This document shows positions 26,609 to 35,227 of a DNA stretch of 64,000 nucleotides, in pieces (within the stretch, counting starts at the first letter, position 1; every line of letters starts with the position of its first letter). Location of the stretch: the NCBI GenBank assembly GCA_008107755.1, contig VIRH01000105.1, forward strand, positions 62,001 to 126,000, written 5' to 3'. Below the pieces are notes generated by a model. The model searched no databases, was not told the DNA's origin, and saw only the letters and a program-made list of their open reading frames with translations. A program made the translations under genes and the position numbers. The stretch comes from Rhodobacterales bacterium (GTDB taxonomy: Bacteria > Pseudomonadota > Alphaproteobacteria > Rhizobiales > Stappiaceae).

Positions 26609-27148
26609 CTAGGCCGTCATCAGGTAGGATTGCATGGACGGGCTCAGAAGCTGAAACACGTCCGCCTGCATGCCGTCGATCACCTTGCTCTCACGGTGAT
26701 AGAAGCCTGCCTGCTTGACCACATTCCGGACATCGCGGTTGTCGGTGCGCACAACGGCGACGAGATGCGAGAAGTAGGTATTCTTGAAGAACCAGTCGCT
26801 GAGAGCCCGGCACAGCCGCCGCGCGAGGCTGGTGTCACGCTCCAGCACCTCTTTCTGCAGGCAATAATTCAGGCTGATCTCGGAGGTTTCACTGACCTGA
26901 GTAAACCCCGCCCAGCCCAGAAACTTGCCGTCATCGGACACGGCCTTCCACTTTGCGAAACCAAGATCGGACTGGGTCTGCAGCACGGAGCGCACGAATT
27001 CTTCCGCATCCGTCACCGTGCAGTTGGTCGCATAGTCGGAGCATCGGTTGCCGTAAAGATCCGTATGAAGATCCTTGACGAGCTTGATATCAGCCGGAGT
27101 AAAGGGAACGAGTTTAACGGAGCCGCATTCGAGGAATATCGTCTGCAC
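26609..27148 (-). CDS. GNAT-like N-acetyltransferase (RimJ/RimL type)
   Basis: About 179 residues. The sequence VKLVPFTPADIKLVKDLHTDLYG is a RimJ/RimL-like start; FAKWKAVSDDGKFLGWAGFTQVSETSEISLNYCLQKEV and NRDVRNVVKQAGFYHRE match the central and C-terminal strands of acetyltransferase domain 3. The pyrophosphate loop (around ERDTSLARRLCRAL) is atypical and lacks a clear G-x-G, so activity is not assured. Start placed at a GTG because GGGAGG lies 6 nt upstream; the ATG six codons earlier has no Shine-Dalgarno, and longer starts run into non-protein-like sequence. Monocistronic between leuA and miaA. Confidence 0.75.
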   Translation of the reverse strand: MQTIFLECGSVKLVPFTPADIKLVKDLHTDLYGNRCSDYATNCTVTDAEEFVRSVLQTQSDLGFAKWKAVSDDGKFLGWAGFTQVSETSEISLNYCLQKEVLERDTSLARRLCRALSDWFFKNTYFSHLVAVVRTDNRDVRNVVKQAGFYHRESKVIDGMQADVFQLLSPSMQSYLMTA

Positions 27149-27364
27149 CTTTGTCCTCCCAAACATCTCGATGGTATCCAACGGGCGGGACGGTCGCAGA
27201 AATTCTGCAACACGGCGGCGAGGATACATTAAACCTGTAATTGTGCCAACCCTTGGACCTGCACAATTATACGAACAAAAGTGGCGAAAATAAATCCGTA
27301 TTCCCAACAGGTTATGACGATTCAGTTCGCTGCACTGCACACCCTAGAAGTTGCTGACAAATTG

Positions 27365-28315
27365 TCACATGTTTATGACGATTTGCTTGGAATCCAATTC
27401 GGAAGCCGGATCAAGCCGTTGCCAGAGGGGCATCTGGTTACGGAACCATGTCTCTTGCCGCTTTGCGTATTGACGCGTCGCAACAGTCAGTTTCGCTGCC
27501 GCCTCGGCGCGATCCCATTCGCCGGAAAGAAGGCGGCCGATTTCGGCGACACCGATCGCGCGCATGGCCGGAAGACTTGCCGGAAGGCCCTTGCGCAGCA
27601 GCGCCTCCACCTCGGCAATACCCTCATCGCGAACCATCAGTTGTGCCCGCTCTGCGATCCTGGCGTGCAGCCACGGCCGTGGCGGCGCCAGCACCAGACC
27701 GGAGAAAGAACCGGACGGCAGCAAAGGCGCCGACTGCTGCTCCTTCTGCCACCGCGACAAGGGCTTGCCACTTGCAAGGATGACCTCCAGCGCCCGCGCC
27801 AGCCGCTGCGGGTCGGACAGGTCCTGCGCTGCCGCCTCGTCTCCTTCGACCCGCAGAGCCTGCTTCAGCCCCTCGACGCCTTCCCGCTCGGCCAGGTCCC
27901 GCGCCCTCTCCCGGATTGTCTCAGGGATGTCCGGCAACTCGGCAAAGCCTTCTGTCAGTGCCTTGAAATAAAGGCCGGTGCCGCCGACAAGGATCGGGAC
28001 CCTGCGCTCGGCTCGGATCACGCTGATCTGCTCGGCCGCCAGCCGAAGCCAGCCGCCGGTGGAAAAGGCGGCCGCAGCCGGCAGAACGCCATAAAGGCGA
28101 TGGGGCGCTTGCGCCTCTTCGTCAGGCGACGGTCTTGCACTGACAATGCGCAGGTCCTCGTATAGCTGCATGGAATCGGCATTGACGATGACGCCGTCCA
28201 GCCTTTTGGCCAGTGCCAGCGCCAAAGCGGACTTGCCGCTTGCCGTTGGGCCAGCTATCAGAATGGCGCGTTTGCCGGCAGCTCTTTCCACCCCGTTTTC
28301 CAAGGAACCGTCCAT
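27365..28315 (-). CDS. miaA: tRNA dimethylallyltransferase
   Basis: About 316 residues. Adds a dimethylallyl group to A37 of tRNAs reading UNN codons. P-loop AGPTASGKSALALALA, then VNADSMQLYEDLRIVSARP (catalytic Asp), PHRLYGV, VGGTGLYFKALTEG, DPQRLARALEVILASGKPLS, and the C-terminal tRNA-contact TRQYAKRQETWFRNQ. The ATG chosen overlaps the ATG of the divergent serB gene inside a shared CATG; GAGAGAC lies just upstream. A GTG eight codons downstream is an alternative start. Confidence 0.95.
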   Translation of the reverse strand: MDGSLENGVERAAGKRAILIAGPTASGKSALALALAKRLDGVIVNADSMQLYEDLRIVSARPSPDEEAQAPHRLYGVLPAAAAFSTGGWLRLAAEQISVIRAERRVPILVGGTGLYFKALTEGFAELPDIPETIRERARDLAEREGVEGLKQALRVEGDEAAAQDLSDPQRLARALEVILASGKPLSRWQKEQQSAPLLPSGSFSGLVLAPPRPWLHARIAERAQLMVRDEGIAEVEALLRKGLPASLPAMRAIGVAEIGRLLSGEWDRAEAAAKLTVATRQYAKRQETWFRNQMPLWQRLDPASELDSKQIVINM

Positions 28316-29201
28316 GTCTCTCGTTGCCACGCTAGTCTCCACCCCCACCGCTCCGGCGGTGACCGCGGATCTCGTCCGCACGGCCGTGGAGTGCCTTGGA
28401 GCGGACGGATCGTCAATCCTCAATCCTGGCGTTGCCGCCGATATTTCCTTCGCCGGCGTCGAAGCAGCGACAGCTGGAACCCGCCTGCGCGACGTGATCG
28501 GCGATGCGCCGGTTGACGTCTTTGTGCAGGCTCACGCGCGCCGCCGCAAGCGCCTGCTCATCGCGGACATGGATTCCACCATGATCCGGCAGGAATGCAT
28601 CGACGAACTGGCGGCAGAACTTGGCCTCAAGGATCAGATTTCGGCGATCACCGAACGCGCCATGCGCGGCGAGACCGAGTTCGAACCGGCCCTTCGAGAA
28701 CGTGTTGGTCTGCTCGCCGGTCTTCCCGTCTCCGCCATCGGCTCCGTGCTCAGCAACCGGATCCAGCTCATGCCGGGCGGACGAACCCTTGTCCAGACCA
28801 TGAAGGCAAACGGCGCCTATTGCGCCCTCGTCTCCGGCGGCTTCACCCATTTCACCAGCGCCGTCTCCGCCATGATCGGCTTTGACGAAAACCAGGCCAA
28901 CACCTTGCTGGAAGCAGATGGCAAGCTGACCGGCAAGGTCGGGGAACCGATCCTCGGCAGAGACGCCAAACGCGCGCGGCTGGAAGAGCTGGTTTCGGAA
29001 CAGGGACTGGATTTCGAGGATACGCTCGCGGTCGGAGATGGTGCCAACGACCTTGCCATGATCGAACGGGCCGGCGCCGGCGTTGCCTACCGGGCGAAAC
29101 CTGCTGTCGCCGCCGCTGCCGATTTCCGCATCGACCACGGCGACCTCACGGCCCTGCTTTACCTGCAGGGCTACGCCGAAAGCGACTTCGTGCTGAGCTG
29201 A
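28314..29201 (+). CDS. serB: Phosphoserine phosphatase
   Basis: 295 residues. Last step of serine biosynthesis: hydrolysis of O-phosphoserine. HAD-superfamily motifs: LIADMDSTMI (catalytic D-x-D-S-T), CALVSGGFTHF (motif II Ser), and VGDGANDLAMIERAGAGVAY (motif III/IV Asp pair). A short N-terminal regulatory/ACT-like segment precedes the HAD core, as is common in alphaproteobacterial SerB. AAGGA lies 8 nt upstream of the ATG. Divergent from miaA with overlapping start codons, so each gene's promoter must lie within the other's coding region. Confidence 0.96.
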   Translation: MSLVATLVSTPTAPAVTADLVRTAVECLGADGSSILNPGVAADISFAGVEAATAGTRLRDVIGDAPVDVFVQAHARRRKRLLIADMDSTMIRQECIDELAAELGLKDQISAITERAMRGETEFEPALRERVGLLAGLPVSAIGSVLSNRIQLMPGGRTLVQTMKANGAYCALVSGGFTHFTSAVSAMIGFDENQANTLLEADGKLTGKVGEPILGRDAKRARLEELVSEQGLDFEDTLAVGDGANDLAMIERAGAGVAYRAKPAVAAAADFRIDHGDLTALLYLQGYAESDFVLS

Positions 29202-29293
29202 CGCGTCTCACGCTCCCGACCAGCCGCAGGTGCGACCCTTATCAGCCAGCCCTGATGGGTAGTCCGCTCAAGGCACCCGTTATCAAACAAAGA

Positions 29294-29317
29294 AAGGGCG
29301 CCGTCTCCGGCGCCCTT
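29294..29317 (-). terminator. Terminator between serB and degP
   Basis: Perfect 9-bp stem AAGGGCGCC / GGCGCCCTT, 6-nt loop; on the minus strand it is followed by TCTTTGTTT, suiting degP, whose stop is 29 nt before it. It may work in both directions for the convergent serB. Confidence 0.8.
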
Positions 29318-29345
29318 CAAAACATCGTAGTCCTGGCGGATCAGC

Positions 29346-30836
29346 TTATTGCTCCTCGATCCGGACGGGAACGAACCTGACGTCGCCGGTCGGATTGGCG
29401 AGAAGCAGCAGCGCCGAGCGGCGGCCCTCGCTCTTGAGCTTGTCGATCTGCGCCTTCACTTCGTCCGGTGTGGCCACCTGTTCCTGGGCGATTTCCTTGA
29501 TGACATCGCCCGCCGTGACGCGCTTTTCTTCGGCTGAAGAGCCCGGCTTGACTTCGGTCACGACGACACCGCTGACACTTTCCTCGATAGAAAACTGCTT
29601 GCGCAGCGCATCATCGAGTTCGGCCAGAACCATTCCGAGGATCTCGCTTTTCTCGACCGGCTTGGTTTCCGGTTCGTCCTCGACGGTCTCGCTGGCATCG
29701 GCAACCTCGTTCTCGTTCAGACGTTCGAGCGTCACGCTGATGGTAACCTCTTCGCCCTTGCGCAGAACCACGACCTCGACTTCCTTGCCGATAGCGGTTT
29801 CGGCGACCATGCGCGGCAGTTCGCGCATCGTCTCGACTTCATTGCCGTCGAACTTGATGATGACGTCGCCCGGCTCGATCTCGGCCTTTGACGCAGGTCC
29901 GTCGTCCGTGACACCGGCGACCAGCGCGCCCATGGCCTCATTCATCGCAAGGCTCTCGGCGATCTCGTCGGTCACTTCCTGAATGCGGACACCCAGCCAA
30001 CCCCGGCGCGTCTCGCCGTATTCGCGAAGCTGGTCGATCACGCGCATCGCCGTCTTGGCCGGAATGGCGAAGCCGATGCCGATCGATCCGCCGGACGGCG
30101 AGATGATGGCGGTGTTGATCCCGATGACATTGCCGTTCATGTCGAACAACGGACCACCGGAGTTACCCCGGTTGATGGACGCATCGGTCTGGATGAAGTT
30201 GTCATAGGGACCGGAATTGATGTCGCGGTTGCGGGCCGACACGATGCCGACGGTGACGGTTCCGCCGAGACCGAACGGGTTGCCGATCGCCATGACCCAG
30301 TCACCGACGCGGATACCGTCGGAATCGCCGAAGCTGACCGCCTTGAGCGGCGTTTCCGGGGTCACCTTCAAGACGGCAAGGTCGGTTTTCTCATCGGAAC
30401 CGATGACTTCCGCCTTCAGCTTGGTACCATCATTGAAGTTCGCGGTGACTTCATCCGCGCCATCGATGACGTGGTTGTTGGTGATGATGATGCCTTCCTC
30501 GCCGTCGATGACGAAACCGGAGCCAAGCGACTGCACCCGGCGCGGCTGCTGGTCGTCATCCCGGTTCTGACGGTTGAAGAATTCTTCGAAAAACTCCTGG
30601 AAGGGCGAGCCGTCCGGCACTTCCGGCATGGGAACGGACCTGCGGCCCTGAACCGTCTGAGCCGTGGAAATGTTGACGACCGCATCTGCCAGGCCTTCCG
30701 CCAGATCCGCGACGGAGACGGGTCCTTGCGCTCTTGCGGAGTGGACCGGCTGAAAGGCAAGCATTCCGCCGAGCGCGATACCCGCCGCCGCAAAGGCGAT
30801 CCGGGACAGTCTGCGGCGAACAAATTCTGGAGCCAT
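29346..30836 (-). CDS. degP: Do-like periplasmic serine protease/chaperone
   Basis: 496 residues. Signal sequence (about 1-37), a trypsin-like protease domain with catalytic His122 (TNNHVIDGA), Asp152 (KTDLAVLKV) and Ser226 (NRGNSGGPLF), then two PDZ domains (about 270-370 and 400-490; GWLGVRIQEV, GDVIIKFDG, GVVVTEVKPGS, GDVIKEI). DegP/HtrA proteins degrade or refold misfolded envelope proteins. The loop PFQEFFEEFFNRQ is the family's LA-loop region. Downstream of hflKC-DUF2065 on the same strand, but a perfect hairpin at 30953-30982 lies between, suggesting its own promoter (heat or envelope stress likely). Confidence 0.96.
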   Translation of the reverse strand: MAPEFVRRRLSRIAFAAAGIALGGMLAFQPVHSARAQGPVSVADLAEGLADAVVNISTAQTVQGRRSVPMPEVPDGSPFQEFFEEFFNRQNRDDDQQPRRVQSLGSGFVIDGEEGIIITNNHVIDGADEVTANFNDGTKLKAEVIGSDEKTDLAVLKVTPETPLKAVSFGDSDGIRVGDWVMAIGNPFGLGGTVTVGIVSARNRDINSGPYDNFIQTDASINRGNSGGPLFDMNGNVIGINTAIISPSGGSIGIGFAIPAKTAMRVIDQLREYGETRRGWLGVRIQEVTDEIAESLAMNEAMGALVAGVTDDGPASKAEIEPGDVIIKFDGNEVETMRELPRMVAETAIGKEVEVVVLRKGEEVTISVTLERLNENEVADASETVEDEPETKPVEKSEILGMVLAELDDALRKQFSIEESVSGVVVTEVKPGSSAEEKRVTAGDVIKEIAQEQVATPDEVKAQIDKLKSEGRRSALLLLANPTGDVRFVPVRIEEQ

Positions 30837-30952
30837 GGGGCTTTCTCCTCATCCCAGTCGTTCGACTGTTTCGGGAAGACTAAACAGTCGATGGGTTTTA
30901 GGCTGTGGCCGGCTGACCGCCACGGCCTGACGCATCTAATCAGAATATAGAA

Positions 30953-30982
30953 CGGGCGGGAGATTTTTGCGTCTCCCGCCCG
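30953..30982 (-). terminator. Hairpin at the end of the hflKC-DUF2065 operon
   Basis: Perfect 11-bp stem CGGGCGGGAGA / TCTCCCGCCCG with an 8-nt loop, 11 nt past the DUF2065 stop. The trailing minus-strand sequence TTCTATATTC is only moderately T-rich, so termination may be partial. Confidence 0.7.
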
Positions 30983-30993
30983 AAAACTTTTCG

Positions 30994-31179
30994 TTATCCT
31001 CGGATAATCCACACGAGGAACAGGCCACCTGCAGCCGCCACGAGTCCTGCGACACGCAGGGTCTGATCCGATGTCTCCAGCGCGCTGCGAATGACGCCTT
31101 TCATGCCACCTGGCACAAGTGCGTAGAGCACGCCTTCGAGAACAAGCATCAGCCCGAGCGCCGTAACCAGGTCACTCAT
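30994..31179 (-). CDS. DUF2065 family small membrane protein
   Basis: 61 residues with two transmembrane helices (LVTALGLMLVLEGVLYALVPGG and LRVAGLVAAAGGLFLVWIIRG). Matches the DUF2065 (YjeT-like) family, which is commonly linked to hflK-hflC in proteobacteria. Its ATG overlaps the hflC stop by 4 nt, so it is translationally coupled to the FtsH-regulator genes; a role in the HflKC membrane complex is inferred only from that linkage. Confidence 0.88.
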   Translation of the reverse strand: MSDLVTALGLMLVLEGVLYALVPGGMKGVIRSALETSDQTLRVAGLVAAAGGLFLVWIIRG

Positions 31180-32111
31180 TGCGCGCTGAGCGCGGGCTGC
31201 TGCTGCTGCGAGGTTCCGGCCTCACCATTTTCGTTGGCAGGCTCGCTCTCAACACCCCGAGGGTCCTTGAAGAAGCGGAAGAAACTGGAGTCCGGTGAAA
31301 GCACCAGGCTCGTGTCGCCGCTTCTGAGACCTGCCTCATAGGCCTGCATCGACCGGTAGAACGCGAAGAACTCCGGATCGGCGCCAAACGCCTCGGCGAA
31401 GATCTTGTTCCGCTCCGCATCACCGTCACCTCGGGTGATTTCAGCATCGCGCTTTGCCTCGGCGACGAGAACGGTCGCGTCGCGGTCGGCGCGCGAACGG
31501 ATGCGTCGGGCGACTTCCTCACCCTGTGCACGGAGTTCCGTCGCTTCACGCTGACGCTCGGTCTTCATGCGCTCGTAAATCGCCTGGGAGTTGGCATCGG
31601 GAAGGTCCGCACGGCGGATCTTCACGTCGATCACCTCGATCCCCAGCTCAGCCGCATTGGTGCTGACATCCCTGCGGATCGCATCCATGACACCGGAACG
31701 GTCGTCACGCACGAGCGCAACGAAGCTGGTCCGGCCAAGCTGCGAGCGAAGCGTCGACTGCAGCAACGTGGAAAGGCGCCGGTTGGCCGTCACGACGTTC
31801 TGCACACGCTGATAGAACAGCACCGGGTTCGAGATGCGGTAGCGTGCGAAGGCATCCACGACAAGCCGCTTCTTGTCCGAGGAAATCGGCTCCAGCGGCG
31901 GCATGTTGAGGTTGAGGATGCGCTTGTCCATGTAGACGACGTTCTGGACGAACGGGATCTTGAAGTAATAACCGGGTTCGGTCTTCGGCTGCTCCACGAT
32001 CTTGCCGAACTGCAGGACGAGCGCCTGCTGTGTCGGGTTGACGATGAAGATCGACATATAGGCAATCAGCGCCACGACGATGAGAACAATTGCGAGAATA
32101 CCGCTGCGCAT
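31176..32111 (-). CDS. hflC: FtsH protease regulator HflC (SPFH/band 7)
   Basis: 311 residues. N-terminal membrane anchor (about 5-24), then an SPFH/band-7 domain on the periplasmic side (VNPTQQALVLQFGKIVEQ, GYYFKIPFVQNVVYMDKRIL, VVDAFARYRI) and a long helical region (YERMKTERQREATELRAQGEEVARRIRSRADRD). HflC and HflK form a large membrane cage around FtsH and modulate its proteolysis. The C-terminal tail is Gln-rich. Starts 2 nt after the hflK stop. Confidence 0.96.
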   Translation of the reverse strand: MRSGILAIVLIVVALIAYMSIFIVNPTQQALVLQFGKIVEQPKTEPGYYFKIPFVQNVVYMDKRILNLNMPPLEPISSDKKRLVVDAFARYRISNPVLFYQRVQNVVTANRRLSTLLQSTLRSQLGRTSFVALVRDDRSGVMDAIRRDVSTNAAELGIEVIDVKIRRADLPDANSQAIYERMKTERQREATELRAQGEEVARRIRSRADRDATVLVAEAKRDAEITRGDGDAERNKIFAEAFGADPEFFAFYRSMQAYEAGLRSGDTSLVLSPDSSFFRFFKDPRGVESEPANENGEAGTSQQQQPALSAQ

Positions 32112-32113
32112 GA

Positions 32114-33292
32114 TCAGTTCCCTCCCGTCCGTGCGGAAGACGCGTTGCCGCGTCCGTTCAGATCGTTGAGCGGCAGGAACGGCAACACGCCGCTGCCGGA
32201 TGAATCGCTGTCGATAATGATCTTGTTGTTGGCTCCCAGAACCTTTTCGAGGGTTTCGAGATACATGCGTTCACGCGTCACGTCCGGTGCATTCTTGTAC
32301 TGGTCGTAAATCTTGGTGAAGCGCTGAGATTGACCGGTCGCCTCGGCAATCGTCTGCTCCCTGTAGCCATTTGCCGCTTCAAGGACACGGGCCGATTCAC
32401 CGCGGGCTTCCGGAACGATACGGTTCGCATAGGCCTCAGCCTCGTTGCGAATACGCTCCTGGTCGGCACGAGCAGCCTGAACGTCGCGGAATGCATCGAT
32501 GACCTGTGCGGGCGGATCGACGCGCTGCATCTGCACCTCGGCGACTTCGATGCCGGCCTGATAGGCGTCCAGCGTCTTCTGCATGAGGCTGTCCACATCG
32601 TTCTGGATGGAAACACGGTTCTCGGTCAGGATCGAATCGATGTTCGACGCGCCGACGACTTCGCGCATGGCGCTTTCGGCCACCGCTTTCACCGTGCTTG
32701 ACGGGTCCTGGATGTTGAACAGGAAGTCGTTGATGCCCTCGCGTGTGTTCTTGATACGCCACAGAACCTTGAAGCCGACATCGACGATATTCTCGTCACC
32801 CGTCAGCATGAGGCTTTCTTCCGGCACATCGCGCGCGCGCACAGCACCGGCAGCACTGACGGTCTCGTCGACGCCAACGGTGGTTTCACGCTGCAGCTCG
32901 ACCTGCGGGCGATAGACTTCGCCGATCGGATAAGGCCAGTTGTAGTTGAGGCCCGGAGGGGTCTGGTCGGCAACTTCGCCGAGCACGAGTTCGACGCCGA
33001 CCTCGCCTTCGTCGACCACGTAGAAGCCTGTCGCCAGCCATCCGATGACAACAACGCCGATAACGATCAGCACACCGATCAAACCGAGGCCTCCGCCACC
33101 GCCGGGCAGCACGTTCTTCATGCGGTCCTGAGTGCGTTTGAGGAGCTCTTCCAGATCCGGTGGCGTTCCGCCGCCTCCGCGGTTGGGGCCTCCGCCCCAT
33201 GGGCCGTTGTTATTTCCGCCGCCCCACGGGCCGCCGTTGTTTCCGCCACCCTTCCAGGGGCCGCCGCCGCCTGACTGATTGCTCCAAGGCAT
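32114..33292 (-). CDS. hflK: FtsH protease regulator HflK (SPFH/band 7)
   Basis: 392 residues. A Gly/Trp/Asn-rich cytoplasmic N-terminus (PWSNQSGGGGPWKGGG and repeats), typical of HflK; one transmembrane helix (LGLIGVLIVIGVVVIGWLATGFYVV); SPFH domain (EGEVGVELVLGEV, PGLNYNWPYPIGEVYRPQV); and a coiled region (RADQERIRNEAEAYANRIVPEARGESARVLEAANGYREQ). Start chosen at the ATG of MPWSNQSG, with GGAAG 6 nt upstream; upstream sequence is not conserved protein. First gene of the hflK-hflC-DUF2065 operon. Confidence 0.96.
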   Translation of the reverse strand: MPWSNQSGGGGPWKGGGNNGGPWGGGNNNGPWGGGPNRGGGGTPPDLEELLKRTQDRMKNVLPGGGGGLGLIGVLIVIGVVVIGWLATGFYVVDEGEVGVELVLGEVADQTPPGLNYNWPYPIGEVYRPQVELQRETTVGVDETVSAAGAVRARDVPEESLMLTGDENIVDVGFKVLWRIKNTREGINDFLFNIQDPSSTVKAVAESAMREVVGASNIDSILTENRVSIQNDVDSLMQKTLDAYQAGIEVAEVQMQRVDPPAQVIDAFRDVQAARADQERIRNEAEAYANRIVPEARGESARVLEAANGYREQTIAEATGQSQRFTKIYDQYKNAPDVTRERMYLETLEKVLGANNKIIIDSDSSGSGVLPFLPLNDLNGRGNASSARTGGN

Positions 33293-33505
33293 CAAGACTT
33301 CCTTCTGTGACGTCCGACAGGCGTTGCCGGACATGGGTTCTCGGACCCGTTCTGACTCACCGTTCGTTATAGGGAGGTTACCCGCGCCTTTCAACGAAAA
33401 GCCCCGCCCCACCCCTTGAAAGACCGGCTTCTTTTCCGTGCCGGACGTGGTGCGCCGGCAGCGCGGTGTCAAGGAGCGCAAGCCGAAATCTGTCTGAAGT
33501 AGGGC

Positions 33506-34012
33506 TCAGTCGCTGTTCGAGGCGGGGAGGATCATGTCGATATGGGGAATGCCATCCTCGATATAGACCGGCGAAACAGTCCGGAATCCAAGGGAAACGT
33601 AGAATTCCTCAAGGTACTGCTGCGCCGACAGAAGGATGCGGCACCCGGGCACAAGATCACGCGCTTTCACGATCCCCGAGACCATGAGAAAGCGCCCCAT
33701 ACCCGACCCCCGCGCCGACTTGGCGATGACCACACGGCCGATGCGCGCCTCGCCGACTCCGGCATCCGTGAACAGACGAATGGCACCGACAACCTCCCCT
33801 GCGTCATTTTGCCTGATCAGAAAATGCAACGCATGCGGGTCCTTGCCGTCGATGTCGGCGTAGAGAGAGGTCTGCTCCAGAATGAAAATCTGCTGGCGAA
33901 GCCTCAGAAGATCGTGCACGTCGCGCGCGCTCAACTCTTCGAACGTCGACCATGCCGCCTCGTAGCCAGAAGGAAGCTGGACGGTTGGACCAATTGCATC
34001 CGGCGTTTTCAC
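33506..34012 (-). CDS. ElaA-like GNAT acetyltransferase
   Basis: 168 residues. The pattern WSTFEELSARDVHDLLRLRQQIFILEQTSLYADIDGKDPHALH is characteristic of the ElaA subgroup of GNAT proteins; the acetyl-CoA loop is RIGRVVIAKSARGSGMGRFLM, and LEEFYVSLGFRTVSPVYIEDGIPHIDM closes the domain. Substrate unknown. Its start overlaps the folA stop by 4 nt, so it is translationally coupled to dihydrofolate reductase; no functional reason for this is evident. Confidence 0.9.
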   Translation of the reverse strand: MKTPDAIGPTVQLPSGYEAAWSTFEELSARDVHDLLRLRQQIFILEQTSLYADIDGKDPHALHFLIRQNDAGEVVGAIRLFTDAGVGEARIGRVVIAKSARGSGMGRFLMVSGIVKARDLVPGCRILLSAQQYLEEFYVSLGFRTVSPVYIEDGIPHIDMILPASNSD

Positions 34013-34557
34013 GGCGCTTCAGCCCGGAGATAGGTGACGAAGGCGAAAGGCGCAGTATCGCGCTCGCTCTGTTCGCCTTGCGTTCGGGCGGTCTCTTTCC
34101 AGACATCCGGGTCGATTTCCGGAAACCTCGTGTCCCCATCCGGTTCAGCATCCACCTCGGTGATCTCCAGGCGGTCGGCAAATGGCATCGCCTGCGCATA
34201 GATCTGACCGCCGCCCATGACGATGATTTCGTCAGCGCCGGTTTTTGCCGCTATGTCCTTCGCCGTCTTGAGACCTGCTTCCAGTGAGGTCACCGCCTGC
34301 GCGCCTTGCGGGGCATAGTCGGGATTGCGCGAAATGATGACATGCGGCCGACCCGGGAGCGGCCTGCCCCCGAAGGAGAGAAAGGTCTTGCGGCCCATGA
34401 CGACGGGTTTGCCGAGGGTCAGCTTCTTGAAATGCTTGAGATCGGTCGGGAGTTTCCAGGGCATGTCGTTCTCGGCCCCGATAACCCCGTTGCGCGCGAC
34501 CGCTGCGATCATGACGACTTCCGGCAAGACGACCTCCGAATCCGGTTTCTGGTCCAT
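34009..34557 (-). CDS. folA: Dihydrofolate reductase
   Basis: 182 residues. Reduces dihydrofolate to tetrahydrofolate with NADPH. Conserved segments: VVMIAAVARNGVIGAENDMPWKLPTDLKHFKKLT (acidic Asp of the active site and Met20-type loop), VVMGRKTFLSFGGRPLPGR, VIISRNPDY, and IIVMGGGQIYAQAMPFADRLEITEV. Start chosen at the ATG of MDQKPDSE because AGGAGG lies 6 nt upstream; a further upstream ATG lacks one. Divergent from the TfoX-like gene. Its metabolic partner thyA is also in this window but about 6.5 kb away. Confidence 0.96.
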   Translation of the reverse strand: MDQKPDSEVVLPEVVMIAAVARNGVIGAENDMPWKLPTDLKHFKKLTLGKPVVMGRKTFLSFGGRPLPGRPHVIISRNPDYAPQGAQAVTSLEAGLKTAKDIAAKTGADEIIVMGGGQIYAQAMPFADRLEITEVDAEPDGDTRFPEIDPDVWKETARTQGEQSERDTAPFAFVTYLRAEAP

Positions 34558-34687
34558 GGAACGCCTCCTACCATAGATTTTCATTTGCAGGATTGGCCCA
34601 CAGCGAAAATATTCATCTCACGCGTCGGCTGAGCGGATCTCGCTTTGGTCTTGTCGGTGGGATGCCACCTGAAAGGAGTTCTCGAAC

Positions 34688-35077
34688 ATGCCGGACTTGA
34701 TGGAAACTGTCCTGATAGAGCGGACCCGCGAAATGATCCCGGACGAGAACGTGCAGCAGAGGAGGATGTTCGGAACCAACTGCTTCCTCGTCAACGGCAA
34801 CATGCTGATCTGCGCGTCCCGGCGCGGCCTGCTGGCGCGGATCGGGAAGGATCTGGAGGAAGAAGCCCTGAAACGGCCGCATGCATCGCGCTGCGTAATG
34901 GGAGGGCGGACGATGACCGGCTTCGTCCGTGTCGACCCCGAGGGGTTCGAGACCGATGAGGACCTGAAGACCTGGGTGGATCTGGCAAGATCCTATGTCT
35001 CAAGCCTTCCGGCCAAAAAGCCCGGCGAGAAAAAGCCCCGAGGCAAGAAACCGAAACGTCAGAGAGAGATACCATGA
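34688..35077 (+). CDS. TfoX/Sxy N-terminal domain protein
   Basis: 129 residues. It matches the TfoX N-terminal domain (RRMFGTNCFLVNGNMLICASRRGLLARIGKD, MGGRTMTGFVRVDPEG) and ends in a Lys-rich tail (KKPGEKKPRGKKPKRQRE). The full TfoX C-terminal domain is missing, so it is a single-domain member; these are widespread, and a role in competence should not be assumed. Strong AAAGGAG ribosome-binding site. Confidence 0.85.
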   Translation: MPDLMETVLIERTREMIPDENVQQRRMFGTNCFLVNGNMLICASRRGLLARIGKDLEEEALKRPHASRCVMGGRTMTGFVRVDPEGFETDEDLKTWVDLARSYVSSLPAKKPGEKKPRGKKPKRQREIP

Positions 35078-35165
35078 GCGCACCCGCCTGTCGCGGGACG
35101 CCGTCTCCTGGCCTGCTGGACTTGCCGCCGTCGCCTCCAATGAAGCCAAACTGCACGAAACAGCT

Positions 35166-35187
35166 TGATCCAAAGCGCTTTGGATCA
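35166..35187. promoter_or_regulatory. 22-bp perfect palindrome, candidate LacI-family operator
   Basis: TGATCCAAAGC followed directly by its reverse complement GCTTTGGATCA, ending 40 bp upstream of the beta-glucosidase start. The central AAAGCGCTTT with a CG dyad is the classic LacI/GalR-type operator core. No LacI gene is in the window. A dispersed palindromic repeat is an alternative reading. Confidence 0.55.
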
Positions 35188-35227
35188 TATGACACCGGGA
35201 CCGATTTCGAATGTGAGACGAGACCCG

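Noticed and set aside
34688-35077. Competence regulator TfoX/Sxy
   Set aside because: Only the N-terminal domain is present and no competence genes are nearby; family name kept, function not asserted.
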